Part shown: one piece after another, positions 12,481 to 24,459 of the stretch
Layout: each line of letters begins with the position of its first letter
Numbering within the stretch: position 1 is the first letter of the stretch
NCBI RefSeq assembly: GCF_050003625.1
Contig: NC_134398.1
Coordinates: forward strand, 202,114,583 to 202,178,582
DNA length: 64,000 bases
Reading direction: 5' to 3'
From: Haematobia irritans
Taxonomy: Eukaryota > Arthropoda > Insecta > Diptera > Muscidae
Notes under the pieces: model-generated
Databases searched by the model: none
What the model was told of the DNA's origin: nothing
The model's input: only the letters and a program-made list of their open reading frames with translations
Program-made: the position numbers and the translations under genes

Positions 12481-12975
12481 TTAGAAAGAACGCAATCAGG
12501 GTATTTTAAGTGCAAATTTTGGACAATTAAATTTAAAAAAAATAGAAAACTAATAAAAAATAAAAAAAAAATAGAAAATTAATAAAAAAATTAAAAAAAT
12601 AATAATAATACAAAATAAATTTCATCCCCGCTGAGATTTGAACCTGTGTCGTTTGACTTTTTCGCTTCCATGGAAGTTCTTTTGAGAAGATTTTGCAAAT
12701 TACGAGAATTTTTAATTTTTTTGTTTTTTTATAATGAAAAAAATATATTTATACGAAAATATATGCCAAAAATAAAAAATAAAAACGATGCAAAATTATT
12801 TTTTAGAAAAATATTTGATAAAAAAAATTGCCGCTGATGAGATTTGAACCTGCGTTTCTTATTTTTTCGTTCATACTAATAAAGAACTTCTCGAGAAGCA
12901 ATTACAATGTTATTCCTTGGTGTCGTATTACGATCATATCACACACATTTGAATTGACCTTTCGACGCTTTATAT

Positions 12976-13058
12976 TCAATGGCGTTTGTGGCTGAGTGTG
13001 CTAAGGCGTTCTGTTATGGTGCCAGCAAACCCAGGTTCAACCCCTGGTCGGAGCGAAA
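12976..13058 (+). repeat. tRNA-like (class II, Ser/Leu-like) SINE head
   Basis: Contains an A-box-like TGGCTGAGTGTGCTAAGG and a perfect B-box-like GGTTCAACCCC followed by TGGTCGGAGCG. The longer than usual A-to-B spacing fits a tRNA-Ser/Leu-type ancestor. It does not fold as a complete modern tRNA by eye, so it is called a tRNA-derived repeat rather than a tRNA gene. Reverse B-box-like pieces (GATTTGAACCTG) occur nearby at about 12634 and 12840. Confidence 0.55.
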
Positions 13059-13354
13059 AAGTTTTTCAAATTGTAAAAATAAGATAATAGGAAAACAATA
13101 GTGTAATAAAACATATGGTTGAAAAAAAAGTGAAATTGGTTGAAGAAAAAAATTTTTTCGCTTTTGCAATTTCTTCATTCAAATTAACTTCCAGGGCGCA
13201 ACTTCTAAAGTAATGCAAAGGATCTAGAAAGGGAGTACTTCCGTCCTATGACAAGCCCATGTAAAGTTCATTGGAGATGATCCAAGTTTGCACTACTTCC
13301 AGATCACAGATTGGGGATCCAAACTACTTTTTTGGAAGCTCTTTTTTTGCTGGG

Positions 13355-13540
13355 AAAACTATCAACCAATTATCAGAATAAGTCCGGATAATTAACTAAA
13401 CCCAAAGTTAATTACACTTGAACCTCCCGAAAAAAGGTTTTTGATAGTCGACTTTGCCTAAGCAAAGGAAAAGAGATAGGCTTGCAAATGTGTTTAGGCA
13501 AAGCCTACTATCAGAAGCTTTTTATGGGAGGCACAAGTGT
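13355..13540. repeat. Foldback module with a large hairpin
   Basis: Begins with the rest of the interrupted arm (AAAACTATCAACC). At about 13405-13460 it reads TTACACTTGAACCTCCC ... GACTTTGCCTAAG, and at about 13487-13540 the near reverse complement, GGCAAAGCCTACTATCAG ... GGGAGGCACAAGTGTAAG. Arms of about 52 bp flank a loop of about 30 nt. This looks like the right arm of one foldback element abutting the left arm of the next. Confidence 0.7.
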
Positions 13541-14872
13541 AAGTCTATAGAAATAAAATTTTGATAAAATGTTCTATAGAAAAAAATTGACAAAATTTCC
13601 TATAGAAATAAAATTTTGACGAAAATTTCTACAGAAATAAAATTTTGACAAAATTTCCTATAAAAATGGAATGTTCGCAAAATTTCCTATAAATTTAAAA
13701 TTTTGACAAAATATTCTATAGAAATAAAATTTTGAAAAAAAAATTATACAAATAAAATTTTGACAAAATTTTTTAAAGAAATAAAATCTTCACAAAATTT
13801 TCAAAAAGAGATAAAATTTTGACAAAATTTCCTATAGAAAAGAAATTTTGACAAAATTTTCTATTAAAATAAAATATATAATAAATAAATGAAATTTTTC
13901 ACAAAACCTTCAATAGAAATCAAATTTTTACAAAAGGTTTTAAAGAGATAACATTTTGACAAAATCTCTTATAGAAAAGAAATTTTGAAAAAATGTTCTA
14001 TAAAAATAAAATTTTGACAAAATTTCCTATAGAAATAAAATTTTGACGAAAATTTCTACAGAAATAAAATTTTTACAAAATTCCCTATAAAAATGGAATG
14101 TTGACAAAATTTACTATAAATTTAAAATTTTGACAAAATATTCTATAGAAATAAAATTTAAAAAAAAAAAATTTATACAAAAAGAATTTTGACAAAATTT
14201 TCTAAAGAAATAAAATTTTGACAAAATTTTCTAAAGAGATAAAATTTTGAAAAAATTTTCAAAAGAAATAAAATTATGACAAAAGTTTTTAAAGATATAA
14301 CATTTTGACAAAATTTCCTATAGAAAAGAAATTTTAACAAAATTTTCTATAAAAATAAAATTTTAACAAAATTTTCTATAAAAATAAAATTTGGAAAAAA
14401 TTTCCTATAGAAATAAAATTTTTACAAAATTTCCAATAAATTTAAAATTTTGACAAAATATAGAAATAAAATTTTGAAAAAATTTTTATACAAATAAAAT
14501 TTTGCCAAAATTTTCTAAAGAAATAAAATTTTTACAAAATATTCTATAGGAATAAAATTATGACCAAATTTTCTATAGAAATAAAATTATGAAAAAATTT
14601 TCTATGGAAATACAATTTTGACAAATATATAATATATAAAATTTTCTATAGAAATGAAATTTTGATAAAATTTCCTATAGAAATTAAATTTTGACATAAA
14701 TTTCTATGGAAATAAAATTTTGATAAAATTTCCTATAGAAAAAAAAATTTGACAAAATTTTCTATAGAAATTAAATTTTTATGAAAATGTTCTATAGAAA
14801 AAAAATTTTGACAAAATTTTCCATAGAAATAAAATTTTAACAAAATTTTCTATAGAAATAAAATTTTATCAC
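13541..14872 (+). repeat. 29-bp minisatellite array
   Basis: About 45 imperfect units. Compared with other arrays, many carry CCTATAGAAA or CTAAAGAAAT instead of CTATAGAAAT. A block near 13560-13900 recurs in modified form near 14000-14340 (FACGAAAATTTCTACAG-like text, where F is any base), which suggests internal higher-order duplication. Confidence 0.85.
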
Positions 14873-16847
14873 TTAAAATTAATACCCTTTTGCGTTTTTA
14901 TTCAAAAAATCTGATACCCAAATAAAAACCCAAGAAAACCACAACAAAGGCCACAATCACATCTAATCTCTATAAATCCATGATTAAGCCAAACAACGAG
15001 ATCAGAACATAACCTAAGCAAAGAAATTCAAAAGGTTCATAATTGTTGTGTTTCGGTTTAATTATCGACACACCGTCATAAAAGAAATTTAAGAAGTTCT
15101 CGAACACAGTTGCACCACCGTCAGCATTGAAATGTGAAAAAATTATGGTACCTGTTGGTTGGCATCGGTAGCATGGCCTCGGATAAAAGCCATATTCATT
15201 TGTCTTCACTGACGTTTTTGGCAAAATTTGAATGATTTCTACTGCATGGCGTAGTAATGGAAGCGAAGGAATGGATAGACGGGCGGACGGAAAGACAGAC
15301 GAACAAAGGAAGATTTCATCTAACAACTGTTACTTGCAGCATACCACCATACAATGATGGCTTGCCCTTTAGGATGTGATGGGATGAACCTGAACACTGT
15401 GAACGGTTGCAAGAAAACGTCAATCATTTTTGTTTTTTCGATTATCATTAGAATACGAACTCCGAAATGAGTACAGTGGGGGAGGAAAAAATGTAAATGT
15501 GGAAAATTTGTAAGTGACACAGAATTGAATGAATTATGTTTGCATGTGATCATTCCATTGATACTAAGCTAAAGATTGAGAGAGAGAGAGAAAGTGATAG
15601 AGACATTACCTTGCAAAAAATCGTCCCCCAAAAAGCAGTGAAAGTTTTTTTTTTACAACCGGCAGTGGTACAGAATTGGCGCATAGAGCGATAGATTTAA
15701 CATAATCATTTTTTTGGAGAATATTTTCGGAAGTGTTTTTAAAATTGATCCTGTAAAACAACTTCATCTTCTTTTTTTTTATTTTGATGTCCTATTCCCC
15801 CCACTGTGCAAGCCATACAAAAACAAGTAAAGGCACAAAAAAATCAACTACCGATTAATGCATACCCGAAATAGGATGCATTTTTCTTCAATGAAGCTGA
15901 TTTTCCCCCTGTATTTGGTGTTGTTGTTGCAATTGCACCTGAGAGCATTACATATTCATTAAAAATTAGATTTACCTTTGGATTTGTATTCGTATTTCGT
16001 GTAGATTTTCCTTTTTTTTTTTTGAAAAACGAAGGAAAAACTATTCTTTATACCTCCAACCCTTCATTTGTGTTCTCAACTACAACAAAAGGAAACTAGA
16101 TCCTATTTACCGTCAATACCCTCAAATTTCCACTATTATTTTTCCTATGAGAGAGACTGTTCATTATAATCATAAGAATGATTAGCTATACAGAATTCAA
16201 AAATTCGGGTGGCATAGATAATTACGCACGGCTTACATCAAGTGGCAGTAGCCGGTCAATGGCGCTTATACCTATAATTTGAATTTTCAAATTCAGTTAC
16301 ATTCAATGTTAGCAGCGTGAGAGGCCATCCCAGAACATCATTAGTTGGGATACATCAGTTGTCAGTCGGTAGACAGTTCCTCAATCAAATGAGGAATATA
16401 TTAAACAATGGTGCATGGTTTTTCTTCGTTTTTGGAAAATTGTGATTTAAGAATTTTCAAGGTTTTCGATATTCTTAAAGATCCCTTAGAACATTACATT
16501 ATAATTAAAATGAAATCAAACATTTATTTAAATTTGTAACACCACTGGGTGGTGATAGCCTTTGGCTACCATCATCACCATTGAAAAAATCCATGTGATA
16601 TAAATGAATTTACTTTGATATCGTCTAAGATTGATATATCAATAGATCTGGTTTATTGAGAAAAAAAAAAATAATGTTACATCACCTAGCGACTACAGAC
16701 CATGAATAATTTTAGAAAAAAATGAGTACAGTTCTTGGTGATTTAGGAGAATTGTTATATGAGTATTTTTACTAGCATACAATAATTCAAAAATATGGCC
16801 ATAAAGAAATGTAATGGGACTTTATGTGTGCAGCATATTTTGCACTT
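14873..16847. other. Intergenic DNA, no gene supported
   Basis: Open frames at 14970-15326 and 15320-15553 (both minus) show no recognisable domain, no codon bias visible by eye and no paralogue in the window, so they are not called. A GA-rich run lies at about 15575-15590. Positions 15613-15710 resemble the left part of the small TIR element at 25959. Confidence 0.6.
15613..15710 (+). mobile_element. Fragment related to the 25.96-kb TIR element
   Basis: Phrases CCAAAAAGCAGTGAAA, CAGTGGTACAGAATTGGCG and GCGATAGATTTAACAT line up in order with CCAAAAAAGTAATGAAA, AAGTGGTGCAAAATTGGCG and GCGATGAATTTAACAT at 25979-26052. Both termini are lost. Confidence 0.5.
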
Positions 16848-17421
16848 TATGAGGTAGTAATTATGGATATGCATTTTAATTGACTTCCTGTCATATTTGG
16901 CCGGGGAGGTCCTCCCCCCCCCCTAGCACGACTTTTTGAAAATTTGGTCGAGGAGGGGCCTCGCCTTTGTCCGACTTTTTTAAAGTACAGTGAAAAAACT
17001 AAAAGTTGTCGATTTACTGAAATTTTACGGAGAACTTGGGGGAGATTATGCAATTTATATGAGGTATATGATTTTTTAATATTTGGTCGGGGAAAACTAA
17101 AAGGGCACAGGGAGACATCATTTCTCCTCAAGTACATACCGTGAAACAATTAAACTTTTCCAATTTACTTGAAATTTACAGAGGATGTGGGGTAGGTTAT
17201 ATTATTATTAGAATGGATATCTGATTTTGTGATATTCGGAAGGAACGAGGGAATATTGAAGTTGGGTAGTTTGTAAAATGAATAAAGGGTATCTGGTCGG
17301 GGAGGAGCGAAGAGGGGGGTTCCCTTTCGCCCGATTTTTTGAAAATAGAAAGTAGAGGAACGTCGATAAATGGGAACTCGGTACATAATTTTATGATTCT
17401 GCCAGAGTTTTTTAAGTAAAA
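16848..17421. repeat. Diverged tandem repeat of about 165 bp or more
   Basis: Phrases return in order with strong divergence: GGTCGGGGAGGAGC or GGCCGGGGAGGTCC, CGACTTTTTGAAAAT or CGATTTTTTGAAAAT, and ATTTACTGAAATTTTACGGAG or ATTTACTTGAAATTTACAGAGG. C- and G-runs (CCTCCCCCCCCCCC near 16910) stand out from the AT-rich surroundings. No gene is called, although frames are open on both strands. Confidence 0.5.
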
Positions 17422-17669
17422 ACAAGTAAGGAAAGTCTAAAGTCGGGCGGTGCCGACTATATTATACCCTGCACCACTTTGTAGATCTAAATTTTCGATA
17501 CCATATCACATCCGTCAAAGGTGTTGGGGGCTATATATAAAGGTTTGTCCCAAATAAATACATTTAAATATCACTCGATCTGAAAGAATTTGATAGACTT
17601 CTACAAAATCTTTAGACTCAAAATTTAAGTCGGCTAATGAACTAGGGTGGAACACAATGTTAGTAAAAA
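17422..17669 (+). mobile_element. Helentron-like head (family D type), copy 1
   Basis: Begins ACAAGTAAGGAAAGTC, then GTCGGGCGGTGCCGAC (a hairpin) and TATACCCTGCACCAC. It is followed by about 180 bp ending AACACAATGTTAGTAAAA, and stops at the start of a second head 248 bp later. The layout (ACAAGT end, GC hairpin, ACCCnnCACCA) parallels the heads of families B and C. Confidence 0.65.
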
Positions 17670-17917
17670 ACAAGTAAGGAAAGTCTAAAGTCGGGCGGTG
17701 CAGACTATATTATACCCTGCACCACTTTGTAGATCTAAATTTTCGATACCATATCACATCCGTCAAATGTGTTGGGGGCTATATATAAAGGTTTGTCCCA
17801 AATACATACATTTAAATATCACTCGATCTGGACAGAATTTGATAGACTTCTACAAAATCTATAGACTCAAAATTTAAGTCGGCTAATGCACTAGGGTGGA
17901 ACACAATATTAGTAAAA
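17670..17917 (+). mobile_element. Helentron-like head (family D type), copy 2
   Basis: A near-identical 248-bp repeat of the preceding head, with a few substitutions (for example GTGCAGAC for GTGCCGAC, which weakens the hairpin). It stops at the ACAAGTTATACAGC start of family C, in the same TTAGTAAAA context. Confidence 0.7.
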
Positions 17918-19946
17918 ACAAGTTATACAGCAGTAAGTTCGGCCGGGCCGAATCTTAAATACCCACCACCATGAACCAAATATTAGGGGTTCCTTTGAAA
18001 TTTCAGGAGGGCTTGAGGACTTGAGGATACTTTCCGAAGATAAATTTAAAGATTTCACCTATGAGGACTATATCAGATTCTGGATTTATAAGAACCATTT
18101 TTGTTTGAGTTTTAGAGGAATCATTAACATCTCTTGTAAGTGTGCAAGAAAATTATAAAATAACGTTTTGATCTGAAATCTTAAATCTGTAGAAGTAAAA
18201 TCTGGAAATTTTACATTGAGTTTCAAGCAATTTTCATGATAAGTGCGCTTTCTACACCCTCAAGAAGTGAAGTCGGTCTATATGGAGGCATTACCAAATG
18301 GACCGATAAAAACTTAATCCGATACACGTTTTTGTGAGCCTAAAATACCAGAATATTTACAATTTAAGGCAAATCAGATAAAAACTACGGTTTCTAGAAA
18401 CCCAAGGAGTTAAATCGGGAGATCGTTCTTATGGGGGCTATACTAAAATATGGACCGATACCGTTTTCGGCATACCTCTTTATGACCCGAAAATACCTCT
18501 AGATTTCTAAGTTCAGGCAAATAGGATAAAAACTTCGGATTCTAGAAGCCCAAGAAGTAAAATCGGGAAATCGGTCTATGTGGAGGCTATACGAAAATAT
18601 GGACCAATACTCACCATTTTCGGCACACCTCTTTATGGTCCTAAAATACTTCTAGGTTTCCAATTTCAGACAAATAGAATAAAAACTACGGTTTCTATAA
18701 ACCCAAGACCCCAAATCGGGAGGTCGTTTTATATGGGGACCATACCAAAACATGGACCAATACTCACAATTTTTGGCGCACGTATTTGTGGTCCTACAGA
18801 ACCTCTAGATTTCCAATTTCAGGTAAATTGAATAAAAACTGCGGTTTCTATAAGCCCAAGAGTAAAATCGGGAGATCGGTCTATATGGGGGCTATACCAA
18901 AATATGGACCGATACTCACCATTTTTGGCACACATAATTGTGGTTCTACAATACCTCTAGATTTCCAATTTCAGGCAAATAAGATAAAAACTTCGGATTC
19001 TAGAAGCCCAAGAAGTAAAATCGGGAAATCGGTCTATATGGGGGCTATACCAAAATATGGACCGATACTCACCATTTTCGGCACACCTCTTTATGGTCCT
19101 AAAATACCTCTAGATTTCCAATTTCAGACAAATTGAATAAAAACTACGGTTTCTATAAACCCAAGACCCCAAATCGGGAGGTCGTTTTATATGGGGACCA
19201 TACCAAAACATGGACCGATACTCACCATTTTTGGCACACATAATTGTGGTTCTACAATACCTCTAGATTTCCAATTTCAGGCAAATAAGATAAAAACTTC
19301 GGATTCTATAAGGCCAAGAAGTAAAATCGGGAGATCGGTCTATATGGGGGCTATACCAAAACATGGACCGATACTCACAATTTTTGGCACACGTATTTGT
19401 GGTCCTACAATACCTCTAGATTTCCAATTTCAGGTAAATTGAATAAAAACTGCGGTTTCTATAAGGCCAAGAAGTAAAATCGGGAGATCGGTCTATATGG
19501 GGGCTATACCAAAACATGGACCGATACTCACTATTTTTGAAACACCTCTTTATGGTCATAAAATACCTCTAGATTTCAAATTTCAGGCAAATTGGATAAA
19601 AACTACGATTTCTATAAGCCCAAGACCCCAAATCAGGAGGTCGGTTTATATGGGGACTATATCAAAACCTGGACCGATATAGCCCATCTTCGAACTTGAC
19701 CTGCCTGCAGACAAAAGACGAGTTTGTGCAAAATTTCAGCACGATTGCTTCATTATTGAAGACTGTAGCGTGATTACAACAGACAGACAGACAGACGGAC
19801 AGACGGACATCGTTATATCGTCTTAGAATTTCTCCCTGATCAAGAATATATATACTTTATATAGTCGGAAATCGATATTTCGATGTGTTACAAACGGAAT
19901 GACAAACTTATTATACCCCCGTCACCATTCTATGGTGGTGGGTATA
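17918..19946 (+). mobile_element. Helentron/INE-1-like element, family C
   Basis: A complete-looking element. The head is ACAAGTTATACAGCAGTAAG with a CGGCCGGGCCGAA hairpin and TACCCACCACCATG. It carries about eight or nine 153-bp repeats (about 18400-19680), each with GGTCTATATGGGGGCTATAC and ACCTCTAGATTTCCAATTTC. Next come a CAGACAGACAGACGGAC run (19782-19806), the text GATCAAGAATATATATAC, and the terminal hairpin CACCAT/ATGGTG ending GGGTATAAAA. It encodes no transposition protein, and its open frames are repeat read-through. Confidence 0.7.
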
Positions 19947-20051
19947 AAAAAAAATATGTGAAACATTTAAATTTGAAGCAATTTTAAGGAAACTTCGCAA
20001 AAGTTTATTTATGATTTATCGCTTGATATATATGTATTAGAAGTTTAGGAA
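19947..20051. other. Short spacer before the tandem duplication
   Basis: About 105 bp of AT-rich DNA with no feature seen. It ends at the left breakpoint (AAATTAGAG) of the 2789-bp duplication. Confidence 0.7.
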
Positions 20052-20145
20052 AATTAGAGTCATTTTTACAACTTTTCGACTAAGCAGTGGCGATTTTACA
20101 AGGAAAATGTTGGTGTTTTGACCATTTTTGTCGAAATCAGAAAAA

Positions 20146-21670
20146 CATATATATGGGAGCTATATCTAAATCTGAACCGATTACAACCAAATTTGGCACG
20201 CATAGCAACAATGCTAATTCTACTCCCTGTGCAAAACTTCAACTAAATCGGAGTTAAAAATTGGCCTCTGTGGTCATATGAGTGTAAATCGGGTGAAAGC
20301 TATATATGGGAGCTATATATAAATCTGAACCGATTTCAACCAAATTTGGCACGCATAGCTACAATCCTAATTCTACTCCCTGTGCAAAATTTCAACTCAA
20401 TCGGAGCAAAAAATTGGCCTCTGTGGTCATATGAGTATAAATCGGGCGAAAGCTCTATATGGGAGATATATCTAAATCTAAACCGATTTCAACCAAATTT
20501 GGCACGCATAGCTACAATGCTAATTCTACTCCCTGTGCAAAATTTCAACTAAATCGGAGTTAAAAATTGGCCTCTGTGGTCATATGAGTGTAAATCGGGC
20601 GAAAGCTATATATGGGAGCTATATCTAAATCTGAACCGATTACAACCAAATTTGGCACGCATAGCAACAATGCTATTTTTACTCCCTGTGCAAAATTTCA
20701 ACTAAATCGGAATTAAAAATTGGCCTCTGTGGTCATATGAGTATAAATCGGGCGAAAGCTATATATGGGAGATATATCTAAATCTAAACCGATTTCAACC
20801 AAATTTGGCACGCATAGCTACAATGCTAATTCTACTCCCTGTGCAAAATTTCAACTAAATCGGAGTTAAAAATTGGCCTCTGTGGTCATATGAGTGTAAA
20901 TCGGGCGAAAGCTATATATGGGAGCTATATCTAAATCTGAACCGATTTCAACCGAATTTGGCACGCATAGCTACAATCCTAATTCTACTCCCTGCGCAAA
21001 ATTTCAACTGAATCGGAGCAAAAAATTGGCCTCTGAGTGTAAATCGGGCGAAAGCTATATATGGGAGCTATATCTAAATCTGAACCGATTTCAACCAAAT
21101 TTGGCACGCATAGCTACAATGCTAATTCTACTCCCTGTGCAAGATTTCAACCAAATTGGGATAAAACTCTGGCTTCTGGGACCGTATTAGTCCATATCGG
21201 GCGAAAGATATATATGGGAGCTATATCTAAATCTGAACCGATTTCAATTAAATTTGGCACACTTGACTATAGTACTAATTGTTCTTCTTGTGCAAAATTT
21301 TAAGCAAATTTTTAGGGTAAAACTCTGGCTTCTGGGACCATGTAAGTCCATATCGGGCTAAATATATATATGGGAGCTATATCAAAATCTGAACCGATTT
21401 CTTCTAAAATCAATAGGGAACTATTCTGAGCCAAAATACATACTTGTGCCAAATTTGAAGTCGATTGGACTAAAACTGCGACCTAGACTTTGATTACAAA
21501 AATGTGTTCACGGACAGACGGACAGACGGACATCGCTATATCGACTCAAGAGCCCACCCTGAGCATTTTTGCCAAAGACACCATGTGTCTATCTTGTCTC
21601 CTTCTGGGTGTTGCAAACATATGCACTAACTTATAATACCCTGTTCCACAGTGTGGAGCAGGGTATAAAA
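20146..21670 (+). mobile_element. Helentron-like element, family D (tail part), duplication copy 1
   Basis: About eight 153-bp units with TATATATGGGAGCTATATCT and TTTGGCACGCATAGC, then ACGGACAGACGGACAGACGG (21509-21531). A terminal stem-loop follows, ATACCCTGTTCCACAGTG pairing with TGTGGAGCAGGGTAT, ending GGGTATAAAA. The matching head type is probably the one at 17422-17917, though not contiguous here. Exact 153-bp spacing is seen between 20308 and 20461. Confidence 0.65.
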
Positions 21671-21789
21671 ATAAATTTTACTTGCTTCAGTAAAAAAGAT
21701 CCTAAACTGAAAGCAGTTAGGAATATTTCATTAACTAGAATAAGGCATGGAATTTTACTAATACTGTTTTCTTCGCTGGGTATAAGAAT

Positions 21790-22260
21790 TTATTTTAGGC
21801 AAATTGGAAAAAAACTACGGTTTATATAAGCCCAAGAAGTAAAATCGGGAAATTGGTCTATATGGGGGCTATACCAAAACATGGACCGATACTCACCATT
21901 TTTGGCACAACTCTTTATGGTCATAAAATACCTCTGGATTTGGATAAAAACTACGATTTCCCCAAATCGGGAGGTCGATGTTTATGGGGACTATATCAAA
22001 ACCGAACTTGACCTGCATACAGACAAAAACGAGTTTGTGCAAAATTTCAGCACGATAACTTCATTATTGAAGACTGTAGCGTGATTACAACACACTGACA
22101 GACAGCCAGACAGACGGACGGACATGGTTATATCGTCTTAGAATTTCTCCCTGATCAAGAATATATATACTTTATATAGTCGGAAATCGATATTTCGATG
22201 TGTTACAAACGGAATGAAAAACTTATTATACCCCGTCACCATTCTATGGTGGTGGGTATA
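21790..22260 (+). mobile_element. Family C fragment, duplication copy 1
   Basis: Contains one and a half shortened family C repeat units (GGTCTATATGGGGGCTATAC), the CAGACGGACGGACATGG run, TATATACTTTATATAGTCGG and the ATGGTGGTGGGTATA terminal hairpin. Internal deletions remove parts of the repeat unit. Confidence 0.65.
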
Positions 22261-22263
22261 AAA

Positions 22264-22515
22264 AAGGCTCCGCAAGCAAATAGGGGGATCGTTTTATATG
22301 GGGGCTATATATAATTATGGACCGATGTGGACCAATTTTTGCATGGTTGTTAGAGACCAGATACACCATGTACCAAATTTAAGCCGGATCGGATGAAATT
22401 TGCTTCTCTTAGAGGCTCCGCAAGCCAAATCTGGGGATCGGTTTATATGGGGGCTATATATAATTAAGGACCGATGTGGACCAATTTTTGCATGGTTGTT
22501 AGAGCTCATATACTA
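22264..22515 (+). mobile_element. Family B repeat-unit fragment, duplication copy 1
   Basis: About one and two-thirds 153-bp units of family B (GGCTCCGCAAGC, GGTTTATATGGGGGCTATAT), abutting the family C hairpin with no spacer. It has no head or terminal hairpin of its own. Confidence 0.7.
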
Positions 22516-22737
22516 AGACATACACGCAAAAAAAATAGTTCTTTCTTCCTAAACGAAATTTTAGACAAACTAAGTTCGTTTCTCATTTGGTTTTTGCTGT
22601 AAGGAAGTTTATTTGGAAGAAAAGTATATACTTTTTGTGATAAACGTTTATTCTTTTCAAGGATGTAAAAACAATTTACTAACTCAAAAAATCAATCTTA
22701 TCTGGCTAACTGCATTTTCCCCCACATCTTTTTCACT

Positions 22738-22840
22738 GGGAGCCACCGTGGTGCAATGGTTAGTATGCCCGCCTTGGGTTCGATTCCTGCTTCGACCGAA
22801 CACCAACAAGTTTTTCAGCGTTGGATTATCCCACCCCAGT
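22738..22840 (+). mobile_element. tRNA-derived SINE head, truncated by the duplication breakpoint
   Basis: Carries GGAGCCACCGTGGTGCAATG, the A-box-like TGGTTAGTATG and the B-box GGTTCGATTCC, then stops at CACCCCAGT where copy 2 of the 2789-bp duplication begins. The central 'tgcatacacaaggtcgt' part of other copies is missing between box A and box B. Confidence 0.8.
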
Positions 22841-22934
22841 AATTAGAGTCATTTTTACAACTTTTCGACTAAGCAGTGGCGATTTTACAAGGAAAATGTT
22901 GGTGTTTTGACCATTTTTGTCGAAATCAGAAAAA

Positions 22935-24459
22935 CATATATATGGGAGCTATATCTAAATCTGAACCGATTACAACCAAATTTGGCACGCATAGCAACAA
23001 TGCTAATTCTACTCCCTGTGCAAAACTTCAACTAAATCGGAGTTAAAAATTGGCCTCTGTGGTCATATGAGTGTAAATCGGGTGAAAGCTATATATGGGA
23101 GCTATATATAAATCTGAACCGATTTCAACCAAATTTGGCACGCATAGCTACAATCCTAATTCTACTCCCTGTGCAAAATTTCAACTCAATCGGAGCAAAA
23201 AATTGGCCTCTGTGGTCATATGAGTATAAATCGGGCGAAAGCTCTATATGGGAGATATATCTAAATCTAAACCGATTTCAACCAAATTTGGCACGCATAG
23301 CTACAATGCTAATTCTACTCCCTGTGCAAAATTTCAACTAAATCGGAGTTAAAAATTGGCCTCTGTGGTCATATGAGTGTAAATCGGGCGAAAGCTATAT
23401 ATGGGAGCTATATCTAAATCTGAACCGATTACAACCAAATTTGGCACGCATAGCAACAATGCTATTTTTACTCCCTGTGCAAAATTTCAACTAAATCGGA
23501 ATTAAAAATTGGCCTCTGTGGTCATATGAGTATAAATCGGGCGAAAGCTATATATGGGAGATATATCTAAATCTAAACCGATTTCAACCAAATTTGGCAC
23601 GCATAGCTACAATGCTAATTCTACTCCCTGTGCAAAATTTCAACTAAATCGGAGTTAAAAATTGGCCTCTGTGGTCATATGAGTGTAAATCGGGCGAAAG
23701 CTATATATGGGAGCTATATCTAAATCTGAACCGATTTCAACCGAATTTGGCACGCATAGCTACAATCCTAATTCTACTCCCTGCGCAAAATTTCAACTGA
23801 ATCGGAGCAAAAAATTGGCCTCTGAGTGTAAATCGGGCGAAAGCTATATATGGGAGCTATATCTAAATCTGAACCGATTTCAACCAAATTTGGCACGCAT
23901 AGCTACAATGCTAATTCTACTCCCTGTGCAAGATTTCAACCAAATTGGGATAAAACTCTGGCTTCTGGGACCGTATTAGTCCATATCGGGCGAAAGATAT
24001 ATATGGGAGCTATATCTAAATCTGAACCGATTTCAATTAAATTTGGCACACTTGACTATAGTACTAATTGTTCTTCTTGTGCAAAATTTTAAGCAAATTT
24101 TTAGGGTAAAACTCTGGCTTCTGGGACCATGTAAGTCCATATCGGGCTAAATATATATATGGGAGCTATATCAAAATCTGAACCGATTTCTTCTAAAATC
24201 AATAGGGAACTATTCTGAGCCAAAATACATACTTGTGCCAAATTTGAAGTCGATTGGACTAAAACTGCGACCTAGACTTTGATTACAAAAATGTGTTCAC
24301 GGACAGACGGACAGACGGACATCGCTATATCGACTCAAGAGCCCACCCTGAGCATTTTTGCCAAAGACACCATGTGTCTATCTTGTCTCCTTCTGGGTGT
24401 TGCAAACATATGCACTAACTTATAATACCCTGTTCCACAGTGTGGAGCAGGGTATAAAA
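22935..24459 (+). mobile_element. Family D element, duplication copy 2
   Basis: Identical in the compared lines to 20146-21670, including the GTGTGGAGCAGGGTATAAAA end. Confidence 0.7.

Larger units (their letters stand above)
12211..13354. mobile_element. 1144-bp TIR element (CCCAGCAAAAAAA ends), non-autonomous
   Basis: The ends are a perfect 13-bp terminal inverted repeat: CCCAGCAAAAAAA on the left, TTTTTTTGCTGGG on the right. Comparison with the uninterrupted copy at 11003-11195 shows exact insertion into GCAGC-AAAA-CTATC, with AA kept on the left and AAAA on the right, so a 2-bp AA target duplication is likely. Inside are three 81-bp tandem repeats, an AT-rich part and a tRNA-like segment. 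No transposase is present. The superfamily is not identified. A related 542-bp element lies at 25959-26500. Confidence 0.75.
20052..22840 (+). repeat. 2789-bp tandem duplication, copy 1
   Basis: Every landmark recurs exactly 2789 bp further on, and no difference was noticed in the lines compared. The right edge cuts a SINE head at CCCCAGT, which runs straight into AATTAGAGTC, the start of copy 2. The bases at the join allow 2-3 bp of microhomology (AAT). Confidence 0.9.

Noticed and set aside
12976..13058. Candidate functional tRNA-Ser/Leu gene
   Set aside because: A and B boxes are present, but acceptor and anticodon stems do not pair convincingly and it sits inside a transposon, so it is listed as a tRNA-derived repeat.
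14970..15553. Two adjacent minus-strand frames of 118 and 77 residues in unique DNA
   Set aside because: No domain, no homologous copy in the window, no promoter or poly(A) logic; composition is like the surrounding intergenic DNA.
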